A DNA stretch of 64,000 nt from positions 1 through 64,000 of the forward strand of contig CAZUPD010000028.1 of the NCBI GenBank assembly GCA_964621785.1. Direction: 5' to 3'. Below, piece by piece: positions 8,126 through 17,585 of the stretch. The DNA is from JACKDW01 sp964621785 (GTDB lineage Bacteria > Myxococcota_A > Polyangia > Nannocystales > Nannocystaceae). Made by a program: the position numbers and the translations under genes. The number at the start of each line of letters is the position of its first letter. The stretch's first letter is position 1. The notes beneath the pieces were generated by a model, which was not told where the DNA came from, made no database searches, and saw nothing but the letters and a program-made list of their open reading frames with translations.

Positions 8126-10999
8126 ATGACGCGTTCAGCATCGTTTGCAGATGCAGTTATCCGGAGGAGTCGTTTGGAAACCATACAAGGTCGATCGCCA
8201 GCCCATGACTGGCTTCAAACCCTCGAGCGGGTTGCCCAGGGGGTTGTCTCGGTTCGGATCGACGGCACACGTCCGTTTGATACCGACTGGAATGCGACCT
8301 CGCAGGCAACGGCGTTCGTCGTCGATGCGGAGCGTGGACTTTTGCTGACCAATCGCCATGTTGTGCGACCGGGCCCAGTGGTCGCCGAGGCGGTGTTTTT
8401 GGACCACGAAGAAGTACCGCTCAGGCCGCTGTACCGCGATCCTGTGCACGACTTCGGATTTTATCGCTACGACCCCCACGACCTGAAATTCCTCCAACCG
8501 CCATCGCTGCCGCTGTCTCCTGAGCGGGCCGTTGTCGGTGCGGAGATCCGCGTTGTCGGCAATGATGCCGGGGAGAAATTGTCGATTCTGGCCGGGACCC
8601 TTGCGCGTCTCGACAGGCCTGCGCCGAGCTATGGAATTGGCCGATACAACGATTTTAACACCCACTATTTGCAAGCGGCCTCCTCGACTTCTGGCGGGTC
8701 GTCGGGGTCTCCGGTGGTGGATATTGCTGGGCATGTGGTCGCCCTCAATGCCGGGGCGCGGACCCAGGCGGCGTCCTCTTTCTTCCTTCCCCTTGCCCGG
8801 GTCGTGCGGGCGCTCGAGTTGATCCGAGAGGGGAAACCGGTCACCCGCGGAACCTTATTAACGACGTTTGCCTACACACCGTTTGATGAACTTCGGCGCC
8901 TGGGCCTACGGACCGAAACCGAGGAACAGGTCCGAAAGAGCTTCCCCGACGGGATCGGTCTGTTGGTCGTGCGCAACATCTTGCCCGACAGTCCCGCCGC
9001 TGAGCGACTCGAACTCGGCGATGTTCTGTGCAGGGTCGACGGCCGTGAGGTCGCGGGATTTGTGGCTGTGGAAGAAGTCCTCGACGCGCGTGTCGGTGAG
9101 GAGGTGGTGCTCTCGATCGAGCGGGGGGGCACTCCCATGGAGATCCCGGTGCCTGTGGGAGATCTCCATCGGGTCACGCCGACCGAGTTTGTCGAGGTCG
9201 GCGGGGCGGTCCTTCACGACCTTTCCTACCAGCGCGCCCGCTCACATCAGGTGCCGATGCACGGAGTGTATGTCGCCAACAAGGGCTATCTGTTTGCCGA
9301 CTGCGACGTCGACCGCGGGAGTGTGTTGACGGCGATCGATGGCAGCCCGACACCAACACTTGCACATGCAATCCCACGGCTCGAAACCCTCGCCCACGGC
9401 GACACGGCCACGGTTCGATTTTTCAATCTCGACTCGCCGCCACGGGTCCGGGTTGCGACCATCACGATGGACCGGCAGTGGAATCGCATGCAGCGGTCGG
9501 TACTCGATTCGGGCACCGGCCTGTGGATGGCGACCCCCTGCTCCGAACCGGAGCGGCCGCTGGAAACCGTCACAGAGTCCGAAGAGGTCTCCAATTCTGT
9601 GAGTATACAACCACCTGGGCAGACGGACCCGACACCGGAGACACAAGGCGATCCCCCGGAGGAGGAACCCGCGGACGTCAAGCCCGAGCTCGGGCGCAGT
9701 CTGGTCGCGGTCGAGTTAGCAATCCCGTTTAAAATCGATGGTGTCCACGGAAGCCGGTTTCGCGGCACAGGGTTGATCATCGACCATGTACGCGGCCTGT
9801 TGGTGACCTCGCGGGCCACCATTCCGATCGCGCTCGGGGATGTTCGTCTGACGTTTGGCGGTACCCTCGAAGTACCCGGCGAAATTGTGCTGTTACATCC
9901 TTTGCACAACCTCGCGTTCGTCCGCTACGACCCGCGGGCACTGGGTGATACCTCGGTGAGCAGTGCCTCGCTCGCCCGTCAGCCGGCCAAACCGGGGGAC
10001 AAACTCTCACTGGTTGCCCTGCGTCGTGGGCATCACGTGTTGCAGCAAAGCTGCGAGCTGACGACCATCGAGCCGCTCGAGTTGCCGCTGCCCCAGCCGC
10101 CGCGATTTCGCGAAGCCAACTTCGAGCGAATCGCGATTTCCGCCGCTGTCCGAACCCGTGGCGGGGCACTGTTCAATGAGCAGTCCGAAGTGGTCGCCCT
10201 GTGGTGCGCCTTTTCCTATCAAAAAGGCAAGGACCAACGAACGGTCGAGCACGGCCTGTGTGCCTCGCACATCCGCGATTTACTCCCGGCTGTCCAGGGT
10301 GGTACGTCGGTGGAAATTTGCGATATCGGGGTGGAACTCGCCTATCTACCCCTGGCCAAGGCGCGGCACCGGGGTCTGACCGCCGAGACAGCAGCGGCGT
10401 TAGAAGCCCACGACCCGGACGCGCGAAGTATTTTGCAGGTACAAAGAATTTCGCGTCAGCTCGTGGACGCTCCCTGGCAGGTCGGCGATCTCATCCTCGC
10501 ACTCAACGGCGCTCCGGCGACCCGGTTTCGAACCCTCGAGAAGGCGGCCCGCGAGGGGCCGATGCAGGTCGACGTGTTGCGAGATGGTCGCACGGTGACA
10601 TTTGTGGCCGACAGTTTGACGACCGATGGCCGCGGCACCGATCGCATCGTCCACTGGGGCGGGGCGTTGTTGCAGGCACCCCATCGGGCGGCCATGATGC
10701 AGCGCGGGATCTCGCCGGAGGGTGTGTACATTTCGCTGTATTGGTACGGCTCACCGGCAGCACGATCGAAGATTCGTGCGGCGCGCTTGATCGTCGCGGT
10801 CGATGGGCAACCCACACCCGACCTCGATCGTTTTGTCGAAGCTGTACGCGGTCGACCCGATCGGTCATCGGTCCGCCTGAAGACTGTCGATTTGGAAGGG
10901 AAGGCCCTGTTGCTCACCCTCCGCCTCGATCTTCACTACTTCCCGACCTACGAGTTGCGACGCACCCCAACCGGTTGGCGACGTCAGGATCTCGCGTAA
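8126..10999 (+). CDS. Tandem HtrA-like protease with degenerate second protease domain (Nma111-like layout)
   Basis: 957 residues. The first half is a trypsin-fold protease with His78 (LLTNRHVV), Asp109 (PVHDFGF) and nucleophile Ser193 in GGSSGSP, followed by PDZ-like segments (ILPDSPAAERLELGDVLC near 290). After a Pro/Glu-rich linker (about 500-530) a second protease-like domain starts at FRGTGLIIDHVRGLLVTSR. It lacks the His, and TRGGAL replaces the GxSGxP loop, so it should be inactive. More PDZ-like repeats complete the C-terminus. The order active protease-PDZ, dead protease-PDZ matches the eukaryotic Nma111/Ynm3 family. No signal peptide is visible, so it looks cytoplasmic. ATG start at 8126 is moderately sure. 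Confidence 0.8.
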   Translation: MTRSASFADAVIRRSRLETIQGRSPAHDWLQTLERVAQGVVSVRIDGTRPFDTDWNATSQATAFVVDAERGLLLTNRHVVRPGPVVAEAVFLDHEEVPLRPLYRDPVHDFGFYRYDPHDLKFLQPPSLPLSPERAVVGAEIRVVGNDAGEKLSILAGTLARLDRPAPSYGIGRYNDFNTHYLQAASSTSGGSSGSPVVDIAGHVVALNAGARTQAASSFFLPLARVVRALELIREGKPVTRGTLLTTFAYTPFDELRRLGLRTETEEQVRKSFPDGIGLLVVRNILPDSPAAERLELGDVLCRVDGREVAGFVAVEEVLDARVGEEVVLSIERGGTPMEIPVPVGDLHRVTPTEFVEVGGAVLHDLSYQRARSHQVPMHGVYVANKGYLFADCDVDRGSVLTAIDGSPTPTLAHAIPRLETLAHGDTATVRFFNLDSPPRVRVATITMDRQWNRMQRSVLDSGTGLWMATPCSEPERPLETVTESEEVSNSVSIQPPGQTDPTPETQGDPPEEEPADVKPELGRSLVAVELAIPFKIDGVHGSRFRGTGLIIDHVRGLLVTSRATIPIALGDVRLTFGGTLEVPGEIVLLHPLHNLAFVRYDPRALGDTSVSSASLARQPAKPGDKLSLVALRRGHHVLQQSCELTTIEPLELPLPQPPRFREANFERIAISAAVRTRGGALFNEQSEVVALWCAFSYQKGKDQRTVEHGLCASHIRDLLPAVQGGTSVEICDIGVELAYLPLAKARHRGLTAETAAALEAHDPDARSILQVQRISRQLVDAPWQVGDLILALNGAPATRFRTLEKAAREGPMQVDVLRDGRTVTFVADSLTTDGRGTDRIVHWGGALLQAPHRAAMMQRGISPEGVYISLYWYGSPAARSKIRAARLIVAVDGQPTPDLDRFVEAVRGRPDRSSVRLKTVDLEGKALLLTLRLDLHYFPTYELRRTPTGWRRQDLA

Positions 11000-11207
11000 C
11001 AACCTGGATTTGCCATGCAGACAGATCGATTGCGGGCGTTGTATGTGCGATGAAGAAGCATCTACCTCAAGCGGTTGCAAATGCATGCAACCAGTGCGCA
11101 CGACGTGCCCGGTGGGACTCCTCTGATGGGGTTAGAAGTCGGCTGCGGCGAGAAAACCACCGGATGCGAGTGGTCCGCGCTTGACAACTTTCGCGCCTGG
11201 TCGTCCC

Positions 11208-12263
11208 ATGGGCCTGATGGCGACGCAGGATCCACAGGTGCGAGCACAGCGGTTTCCACAGCTCGATGGGATGCGCTGGGATGGTCGTGGTGGGCACGTT
11301 GAGTCCTACTTTTTGAAGGTCAACGACCCCGGTCATCCAGGGCGGGCGTTGTGGGTGAAGTACACGATCTTGTCGCCGACCGATCGACCCGACCAGGCGG
11401 TGGCCGAGGTTTGGGGGATCCGCTTTGACCAGGGCAACAACACCGGTGGCAAGATGACTGTTCCGGCAGCTGCGTGCGAACTGTCGCGGGAGCGGGCCGC
11501 GGTTGTGATCGGCTCGGGGCGGCTCGAATTCTCCGGTCCGAAAGGCACGGGAACGTGTTGTGGCTCCGTCCGAGCGGGCACGGCCGAACTGCGTTGGGAC
11601 CTGTCGTTTCGTACTCAAGGACCCGCCATGTATGTGTTTGCCCATCCTTGGATGTACACCGGTGGGTTTCCCAAAAACAAGATCTACACGCCTGCACCCT
11701 ATTTGCAGATGCATGGAACCTTGACCCTCGGCGACGAGACCTGGGAGCTCGACGGTTGGCCCGGTGCGTTTGGGCACAACTGGGGCCCTGCACACAATCC
11801 GCAATATCACTGGGCCCAGTGCAACCTGTTCGCCGGCGACGAGCCAGCCGTGTTCGAGGCATTTTCTGGGAAGATCTCCATTGGTCCCGTGCTCAGTCCG
11901 TGGCTCACGGGTGCGCGTCTGCGGTTTCGCGGGCGCGAGTGGCCTTTCGACGCCCTGCAACGTCTGTGGCGCCCGAAGGTCGACGTCGATGTCGGCACAT
12001 GGAGCTTTCAGGCGAGCCAGGGCGACAACCGAATGACATGGACGGTGACCGGCGAGCGCGGAGACTTCGTCGCCCTGCAGTACCTCAACCCCGACGGTGG
12101 CCTGCGCCACTGCCTCAACACCAAGATCGCCGATTGTGAATTGTTATTGGAGAGCCGTGAGCGGGGTCAGTGGTGCGAGGTCGCGTTGTTGCGTTCGGAT
12201 CGTGGGTGCGCCTACGAGATCCTCACCACCGACGTCGATCACGGAATCAATGTACTTGCATGA
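11208..12263 (+). CDS. CrtC/AttH-like lipocalin-fold protein
   Basis: 351 residues, no signal peptide. The sequence has the two-lobed beta-rich pattern of the AttH/CrtC (hydroxyneurosporene synthase) and tocopherol-cyclase-like group: an N-terminal HVESYFLKVNDP, a central ELDGWPGAFGHNWGP motif with nearby HWAQCNLF, and a C-terminal beta-rich domain. CrtC proteins hydrate carotenoids, but no carotenoid genes are near and many relatives are uncharacterised, so the substrate is open. ATG choices are 11208 or 11217; an upstream TTG at 11181 is less likely. The stop follows directly after a copy of the iterated palindrome. Confidence 0.7.
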   Translation: MGLMATQDPQVRAQRFPQLDGMRWDGRGGHVESYFLKVNDPGHPGRALWVKYTILSPTDRPDQAVAEVWGIRFDQGNNTGGKMTVPAAACELSRERAAVVIGSGRLEFSGPKGTGTCCGSVRAGTAELRWDLSFRTQGPAMYVFAHPWMYTGGFPKNKIYTPAPYLQMHGTLTLGDETWELDGWPGAFGHNWGPAHNPQYHWAQCNLFAGDEPAVFEAFSGKISIGPVLSPWLTGARLRFRGREWPFDALQRLWRPKVDVDVGTWSFQASQGDNRMTWTVTGERGDFVALQYLNPDGGLRHCLNTKIADCELLLESRERGQWCEVALLRSDRGCAYEILTTDVDHGINVLA

Positions 12264-12282
12264 TTCCCACCCGCACCCGCGG

Positions 12283-12624
12283 CTAGTTGACCGTGTGGGA
12301 GCGTTCTAGTTCGGAGAGTAGGGCCGCTTGAATCTGGTCCTCGGTAAAGTCGAAGTCGTGGATGAAGTGCACGTCGCATCCTCCCGCGGACCGCTGCGTG
12401 ACCCGGGCCCGCAGGCGGATCGGCGGATAAAACGGAACATGGACGATGATGTCGAACGGCTTGCGACGAGGGAGTTGCGAGGAGCCACGCAGACGCGCAC
12501 CCGTCACGGTGAGTTCGTCGACCTCAAACCTGTGGATGGCAGAAGCTGTGACAGCAGTCGCTGTGATCTTGGCAGACACGACAGATTGGACTGCCATGGG
12601 GCGATGGTCAGCATGGGAATACAT
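12283..12624 (-). CDS. PilZ-like small protein
   Basis: 113 residues. The central beta-rich region RFEVDELTVTGARLRG followed by FDIIVHVPFYPPIRLRARV resembles the PilZ fold, where an Arg-rich N-terminal stretch and a D/NxSxxG turn bind cyclic di-GMP. Here the turn reads DELTVTG, and the N-terminal RxxxR motif is not clear, so nucleotide binding is uncertain. The ATG at 12624 is well supported by an upstream GGGAGGA. Convergent with the CrtC-like gene. Confidence 0.6.
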   Translation of the reverse strand: MYSHADHRPMAVQSVVSAKITATAVTASAIHRFEVDELTVTGARLRGSSQLPRRKPFDIIVHVPFYPPIRLRARVTQRSAGGCDVHFIHDFDFTEDQIQAALLSELERSHTVN

Positions 12625-12841
12625 GGGTCCTCCCGTGGGCTCAGCGTCAAGTTGTTCTCATCAAGCCAAAGTCACATCTTTACCATACAAGAGAAATTCG
12701 AATTTGCCATAGCTTGAGGTTGCATCAACGCTGTAAATTTTTGCCGCCACATTCGTATGGAGAGGGTGCAGTCGGTTTCACGGTGCGTCGACCGGCTACG
12801 AGGCAGGTTCGCTGTGGCTGCGATTTGGTAAGACCAGGTCG

Positions 12842-13246
12842 ATGTCTGCGTCTATCCGCCGCCACTTCTCAGGTTCCCCCTACGAACGTCCGATCGGGTT
12901 TTGTCGGGCGCTGCGGTCCGGCGATACGATCCTGGTTTCGGGGACAGCTCCGATTGGCGACGACGGTTCGACCGTCGGTGTCGATGACCCGTGGCGACAG
13001 ACCATGCGTTGCCTCGAGCTGATCGAGCAATCGGTCGTCGAGCTCGCGGATGGTCAACCATACATGGTCGTTCGGACACGAGTCTTTTTGGTCAACCGCG
13101 ACGACTGGTCGGAGGTGGCGAGGGCCCACGGTGAAGTCTTCGCCTCGGCTCCCCCCGCGTCGACGTTCGTCGTGGTCGCGTCGTTGCTCGATCCGAAGTG
13201 GCGGGTCGAGGTCGAAGCGGTCGCCTATGTCGCGGAGATCTCGTAG
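12842..13246 (+). CDS. RidA/YjgF-family protein
   Basis: 134 residues covering the whole RidA fold. Seen: FCRALRSGDTILVSGTAP near the N-terminus, a central MRCLELIEQSVVELAD helix, and the C-terminal RVEVEAVAYV, whose Arg is the conserved active-site residue that binds the carboxylate of imine/enamine substrates in RidA. It likely hydrolyses or binds reactive enamines in the cytoplasm. Convergent with the membrane TPR-like gene. Members vary in activity, so the exact substrate is open. Confidence 0.85.
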   Translation: MSASIRRHFSGSPYERPIGFCRALRSGDTILVSGTAPIGDDGSTVGVDDPWRQTMRCLELIEQSVVELADGQPYMVVRTRVFLVNRDDWSEVARAHGEVFASAPPASTFVVVASLLDPKWRVEVEAVAYVAEIS

Positions 13247-13255
13247 CGATTATTT

Positions 13256-14128
13256 TTAAAGTCCGCGCCGGGCGAGGAACTGCGCGAGTTCGGGCCATCG
13301 AACCACCAGGTGGGAAAGATCGATACCGTCGAGTTCGCGCCAATCGACGATTTGATCGGCGTGTTGACGATAACTCCCTCCGCGTGCTCGCTCGAGGGCG
13401 AAGCCTGCGACCACATCGAGCGTGGCGAGTTCGCGTTGATTCAGATGTCGGCGAGCGTTGGCGATCCCCAGCTCGTGGCGCTGGAGCGCATCGTCGTAGC
13501 GTCCTTGACGGCAAGCGATCAGGACATCGAGCAGGAGGTGATGTGCGGCCAAAGGTGGAGGGGGAGGGATGGGCGTCGCAACCCGCGACCGCCAGACACA
13601 GGCCTGCGAGATATCTCCGCTGATGACTTCGCACAGGGACATCCACAGACACACTTCCGCGTAGCTTCCGGAGAGAGGACCCGTCGGCTCGAGCCAGCCA
13701 CTCCCAACAGCGCGGGCAAACAGTGTGCGTGCCGGGCCGAGTGAGCCTTGGAGCAGCTCGACAATCCCCCGGCAAAACAGCAGCAGCGCATGGAGGTGCG
13801 GGACCAGTCGAGCGTGTTTTGAAGCGTCGACCAAGACCCGTCGCGCCTCGTCGAGGCGACCCTGGGCAACGAGGCGATTTCCATCGGTACACGCTTGCTG
13901 GAGAAAACGCGAGCGTCGTTGGTGGCGCAGGGATGCATGCGCACAGGCCAGGAGTGCGAGGGCAGCTCCGGCGGTGGCCGAGAGGCTTCCCAGGGCGAGG
14001 ATGCCCGCAAATTGAAGTGCTCCGAGTCCGAGACCGAACGCCACCATCAAGCCCGACCACTGCCCACGCGAGAACGGGACATCGTCGGCGAGCACCATCG
14101 CCGTACTCGGCTGTGTGAGCTGGGACAT
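13256..14128 (-). CDS. Membrane-anchored helical repeat protein, unknown function
   Basis: 290 residues from ATG 14128 (MSQLTQPSTAMVLADD). Two hydrophobic helices lie close together near residues 20-60 (GLMVAFGLGLGALQFAG and LGSLSATAGAALALLA). A long helical domain follows with TPR-like spacing of small residues (NRLVAQGRLDEARRVLVDA, GSLGPARTLFARAVGSGW, RQGRYDDALQRHELGIANA). It probably displays a protein-binding TPR-like scaffold at the cytoplasmic membrane. No enzymatic motif is visible. A longer frame to 14245 exists, but its extra N-terminus looks non-coding. Confidence 0.65.
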   Translation of the reverse strand: MSQLTQPSTAMVLADDVPFSRGQWSGLMVAFGLGLGALQFAGILALGSLSATAGAALALLACAHASLRHQRRSRFLQQACTDGNRLVAQGRLDEARRVLVDASKHARLVPHLHALLLFCRGIVELLQGSLGPARTLFARAVGSGWLEPTGPLSGSYAEVCLWMSLCEVISGDISQACVWRSRVATPIPPPPPLAAHHLLLDVLIACRQGRYDDALQRHELGIANARRHLNQRELATLDVVAGFALERARGGSYRQHADQIVDWRELDGIDLSHLVVRWPELAQFLARRGL

Positions 14129-14731
14129 TCGCCGCACGTTATACTTCGGTTGTGCGAGCACGAGTATCAGCCGATTCGGCTGCAGCTTTGCAAGTGCACG
14201 CACCCGTAGAACGCCTTCGTCGTGCGTTTTTCCGCATCTTCGCAAGTCTCACCTCGGAGGCGTTCTGTCCAGGGATCCGTATTTGCGGACAGGACCTCAA
14301 CTGTCTGATCAGCCACCTTGAGTTCGCGCACCGCGAGCGTCCGAGAACTGGATTTGCGGTGAGCTGCTACGAGGTCGCGAGGATCGAGGATGCGAGAAAA
14401 ACCACGGCTATTTTTGATTTTACCTAGCGCACCCGGCGCGGTACACGGTAAAGTAAGATGTCTCTTAAAGCATATCGCTTGGCTGCTATCGCAGGCTCTC
14501 GCTCTGGGGAGGTCTTCAGCTGGGCGTCGGCGAACAGAGAAGATTGCATTGAGGGACATGTCTCTATGGTCTCGTTATTATCGCTCGTAAATGAGCGTGT
14601 TCTTGTGTGTGCCCACGAATGAGGGCTGAGGTGCAAAATCCAGTGAATCGTTGTCTGTTGCCCTCACCTGTTGTTTCATTTGGACACCAATATCGATCGC
14701 TTCGGGCAGGGCCCGGTGGAGTAACGAGAGC
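14129..14731. other. 603-bp intergenic region
   Basis: No convincing gene. It separates a minus-strand membrane gene from a plus-strand methyltransferase gene, so it should hold both promoters. One copy of the iterated palindrome lies at 14189-14198. Short open frames here lack ribosome sites or domain character. Confidence 0.5.
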
Positions 14732-15475
14732 ATGAGCAAAGATTCAAACCGCTACCGGGACGCTTGGGATCGTTACTGGAAAGACATCGCCAACATCAGC
14801 GGCGAAGCTTTCTGGGACTGTCCCCCCGAGGAGTCAGCCGCTTTGGATCTCCCCCGGTTTAAGGGGTTTATGCCCCCCGGTTTACCTCTGGTTGACTTCG
14901 GGTGCGGCAACGGGACGCTGACCCGATTCCTCGCACACCACTTCGAGCGCGTGATTGGTGTCGATATCTCTTCGGCGGCGATCGCCGGAGCTCGAGAGAC
15001 CACAAGCGAAGCAAACGTGACCTACGAAGTTCTCGATGCATTGGTAGCCGAACAGGCACATGAGATGCATGAACGGACAGGTGATTGCAACCTCTACGTG
15101 CGGACGGTCCTTCACCAGCTCAAACCCCCGGATTGGCCGCAGATGGTGGAGAGCCTCGAAATCCTGCTCGGTGAAAAAGGGTGTATGTACATGGTCGAGC
15201 TGGCACCGTCGGCCGAGACCTACTTCTCCAGCTTGGCGGTTCAAACCGGAGGCCAGTTTCCCCCCAAGCTCGCACGCGTATTTCGATTTGGGATCACACC
15301 GGCCGAGCTCAAGGATGGCGATATCGTCGCTCAGTTCCCCAGCGACCGATTTGAGCTGCAATCCACCGGAAACACCGTCATCAATACAACCCAGTTTTTA
15401 CCGACGGGCGAGCGTGTGCGGGTTCCGGCGGAGTATTGGGTGATCACTCGAAGGGCTGCGGCCAAGGCTGTCTAA
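14732..15475 (+). CDS. SAM-dependent class I methyltransferase
   Basis: 247 residues. The Rossmann SAM-binding motif I is VDFGCGNGTLTRFLA (about 52-66), followed by the acidic strand-2 end VIGVDIS and a motif IV-like region CNLYVRTVLHQL. The N-terminus (RYRDAWDRYWKDIAN) and the C-terminal lid are typical of small-molecule methyltransferases. The substrate cannot be read from sequence. The ATG at 14732 has GGAG about ten bases upstream. The neighbours do not form an obvious pathway. Confidence 0.8.
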   Translation: MSKDSNRYRDAWDRYWKDIANISGEAFWDCPPEESAALDLPRFKGFMPPGLPLVDFGCGNGTLTRFLAHHFERVIGVDISSAAIAGARETTSEANVTYEVLDALVAEQAHEMHERTGDCNLYVRTVLHQLKPPDWPQMVESLEILLGEKGCMYMVELAPSAETYFSSLAVQTGGQFPPKLARVFRFGITPAELKDGDIVAQFPSDRFELQSTGNTVINTTQFLPTGERVRVPAEYWVITRRAAAKAV

Positions 15476-15570
15476 CCGGCAGCGTTGCGGATACACACTT
15501 GATGCGGAACTCTGTTGTCGCCGTCTCGACGGCAGGCTCCTCGCACCACTTGTAAGCACAAGTTGTGCCG

Positions 15571-16050
15571 TTACGCCTCGTCCGAGCGCGCAGTTTCCGG
15601 GTCGAGGTCTCGGCGGTACGGCGCGATGATCCGGCGAAACTCATCGCTCCACGGCGTCGGTTTTTTGGTCTTGTGGTCGACGCGGACGACAACCCGCTGG
15701 CCGTTCGCGTGTTCGACATCCTCGTCGAGTGGGAGCACCCGCAGACCAAACGTCAGGCTCGTCGTCCCCAGGCGCTCGACCCAAACACGGACGCGTACCG
15801 CCCCCGTACCCGTCACCGGTCGGAGGTACTCGACATGGTTGGAACGGACGAGATGATACTGGTCGGGGTGACGGGCGAAGTCGAGGGCAGACCAACCCAA
15901 ATGCTGCCAAAACGATCCGATGACGTGCTCAAACAACAACAGGTAGCGCGCATTGTGGAGGATCTGGAAAGCGTCGAGATCGTCGAAGTAAACCCCGTGG
16001 ACCCGTTCGTGAAACCGCATATGACCTGATACTCCCGCGGACTCATCCAT
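15571..16050 (-). CDS. Hotdog-fold acyl-CoA thioesterase (YbgC/4HBT type)
   Basis: About 159 residues with the single-domain 4-hydroxybenzoyl-CoA thioesterase pattern. VYFDDLDAFQILHNARYLLLFE carries the catalytic Asp, the central helix follows, and strands VEYLRPVTGTGAVRVRVWVERLG and QRVVVRVDHKTKKPTPW complete the fold. It likely hydrolyses an acyl-CoA in the cytoplasm; the chain is unknown. An upstream GTG at 16077 would add nine residues, and no clear ribosome site separates the choices. Confidence 0.82.
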   Translation of the reverse strand: MDESAGVSGHMRFHERVHGVYFDDLDAFQILHNARYLLLFEHVIGSFWQHLGWSALDFARHPDQYHLVRSNHVEYLRPVTGTGAVRVRVWVERLGTTSLTFGLRVLPLDEDVEHANGQRVVVRVDHKTKKPTPWSDEFRRIIAPYRRDLDPETARSDEA

Positions 16051-16086
16051 CGCAAACGCTTTGGTGCGAGCCGCCACACGAACCGG

Positions 16087-17358
16087 CTATTCGTAGAAAT
16101 TCGAGCCCGGTGTCAGGTCGACATGAAAATGATTGTAGTGCGCGGCGTTGTAGTTGGGCGTGAGGATGATGTTCCAGATGTCCATGGCGAAGCAGGCATC
16201 CATCAGGTCCTTGAGCCAGGCTCCACCATCGCTCACGGGGTTGGGTTGGTCCTTTTCCCAGTCGAACTCGACCGAGTAGAAACTGTCGTCGTCGAGCAAG
16301 AACCCGGAGAGGTCGATGGCGTTTGCGAATGCGTGTTGTGACAGCGTCTGGGTCCCGCCAATGACCCGGCAGCTGTACGTTCCGATGTGTTCGAGCTCGA
16401 TGCCGTCCATATCGCGGATGATCGTCGCCATGTGGTAGATCGAAAGCGCCGTCTCGCACGAGACGAGGATCGGTGCCTCGTTGTCGTCGTAGTAGTAGCG
16501 GATCCCGACATCGGCGACTGGGCTGTGTAGATACACCGGATCCTCGACGATGCAGTCGAGGTTCGGGTAGCCATCCGGGTGGTCGAGCGGGACGGATGTC
16601 GGTGTATAGACAACTCCGTAGTCGTCGAGTTGTTGCAGACAGTCGCTTTTGGGGGGCTCAAATTCCTCGGGCACACACACCGAGCGGACGACGCCGGGTT
16701 GTTCGAAGCGCTCGAGAGCGACGCAGGCATAGCCCTCGCGGCAACCGTTCCCCCCGAAGATCTCCGGGTTGCACTGCGACACACATAGACCTTCAGACAT
16801 GTTGAAACCGACATCGACTGCGTCGATGCAAAACGTTTCGGGGGTCCCGACTTCGTCGGGGCAAAACTCATCGCACGGTTGTGAGCACGTACCGCAGGGG
16901 AAACCTTCTTCGGCCAGCAGACACATCCCCTGTTCGTAGCCGCAGTCGTCGTCGTGCCCGCAGTCTGCTCCGATCCACTCGACGCCCGGGGTCCACGGGT
17001 CACACACCGGGCCGCCGGTATCATCGGTGTCGGAATCGCTTTCACTTTCGGAATCGGAGGTGCTCGAGGTGTCGGTCGGATCGAGTGTCGGGTCGGTGGG
17101 ATCGCTGTCGCTCGAGCTCGATCCCGGGTCGGATTCGCCATCTGTCGACGTAGATGTCCCAAGGGTCTCATCGCTCGAAGATGACCCAAGTGTCAGGCCC
17201 GAGGAGGTCCCGGCCACGGTCGGGCCAAGGTCGGTATCGCTATCTGTCTCGAGTGCATCGTCGCCGCCACACCCGAGCGCGAGCATGAGCAAACATGGCA
17301 GAGAAGCGGAAACGTGGCGCGAGACGCTGTGACTTCGAAACGAACGATGCACCTGCAT
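16087..17358 (-). CDS. Lipoprotein with extensin-like C-terminal (M15/VanY-like) domain
   Basis: 423 residues from ATG 17358 (MQVHRSFRSHSVSRH), with a signal peptide and lipobox LALGC. A Ser/Thr/Asp/Glu linker follows (about 35-120), then a Cys-rich module, then a C-terminal domain with SQHAFANAIDLSGF and AAHYNHFHVDL. These are the two His-containing zinc-site motifs of the extensin-like-C group related to D-Ala-D-Ala carboxypeptidases. It probably acts on peptidoglycan or a similar polymer at the cell surface. The start codon overlaps a copy of the iterated palindrome (17348-17357). A longer frame to 17523 lacks coding character. Confidence 0.78.
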   Translation of the reverse strand: MQVHRSFRSHSVSRHVSASLPCLLMLALGCGGDDALETDSDTDLGPTVAGTSSGLTLGSSSSDETLGTSTSTDGESDPGSSSSDSDPTDPTLDPTDTSSTSDSESESDSDTDDTGGPVCDPWTPGVEWIGADCGHDDDCGYEQGMCLLAEEGFPCGTCSQPCDEFCPDEVGTPETFCIDAVDVGFNMSEGLCVSQCNPEIFGGNGCREGYACVALERFEQPGVVRSVCVPEEFEPPKSDCLQQLDDYGVVYTPTSVPLDHPDGYPNLDCIVEDPVYLHSPVADVGIRYYYDDNEAPILVSCETALSIYHMATIIRDMDGIELEHIGTYSCRVIGGTQTLSQHAFANAIDLSGFLLDDDSFYSVEFDWEKDQPNPVSDGGAWLKDLMDACFAMDIWNIILTPNYNAAHYNHFHVDLTPGSNFYE

Positions 17359-17585
17359 GGAGATACTGTAGCTCGAAAACGAGTGCGCGATGCGCGAAAA
17401 CACAAACGGTGTGCGCACATGAGCTACGCGCTGTTTCGAGAGTTTGCGCAAAATGCGAACGCACCAAAGAGCCCGTTCGTGGGTGGATGTCTGCGTTTGG
17501 GTGGGGCGAAAAGGTGCATGCACATCGGCTTCTCGAGGAGGCCGCAGGCCGTGCCATCATGCAAAGGCCCGGTGGAGCCGTTGCC

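Noticed and set aside
11067..12110. 347-codon open frame antisense to the CrtC-like gene
   Set aside because: GC-rich codon bias opens long antisense frames. The plus strand shows family motifs and this one shows none.
14167..14559. 130-codon minus-strand frame in the 14.1-14.7 kb gap
   Set aside because: Mixed Arg/Ser/Cys composition with no start context or domain.
17401..17430. TGTGCGCACA at about 17410 as another copy of the palindrome
   Set aside because: It is palindromic but differs at both positions 4 and 7, so it was not counted.
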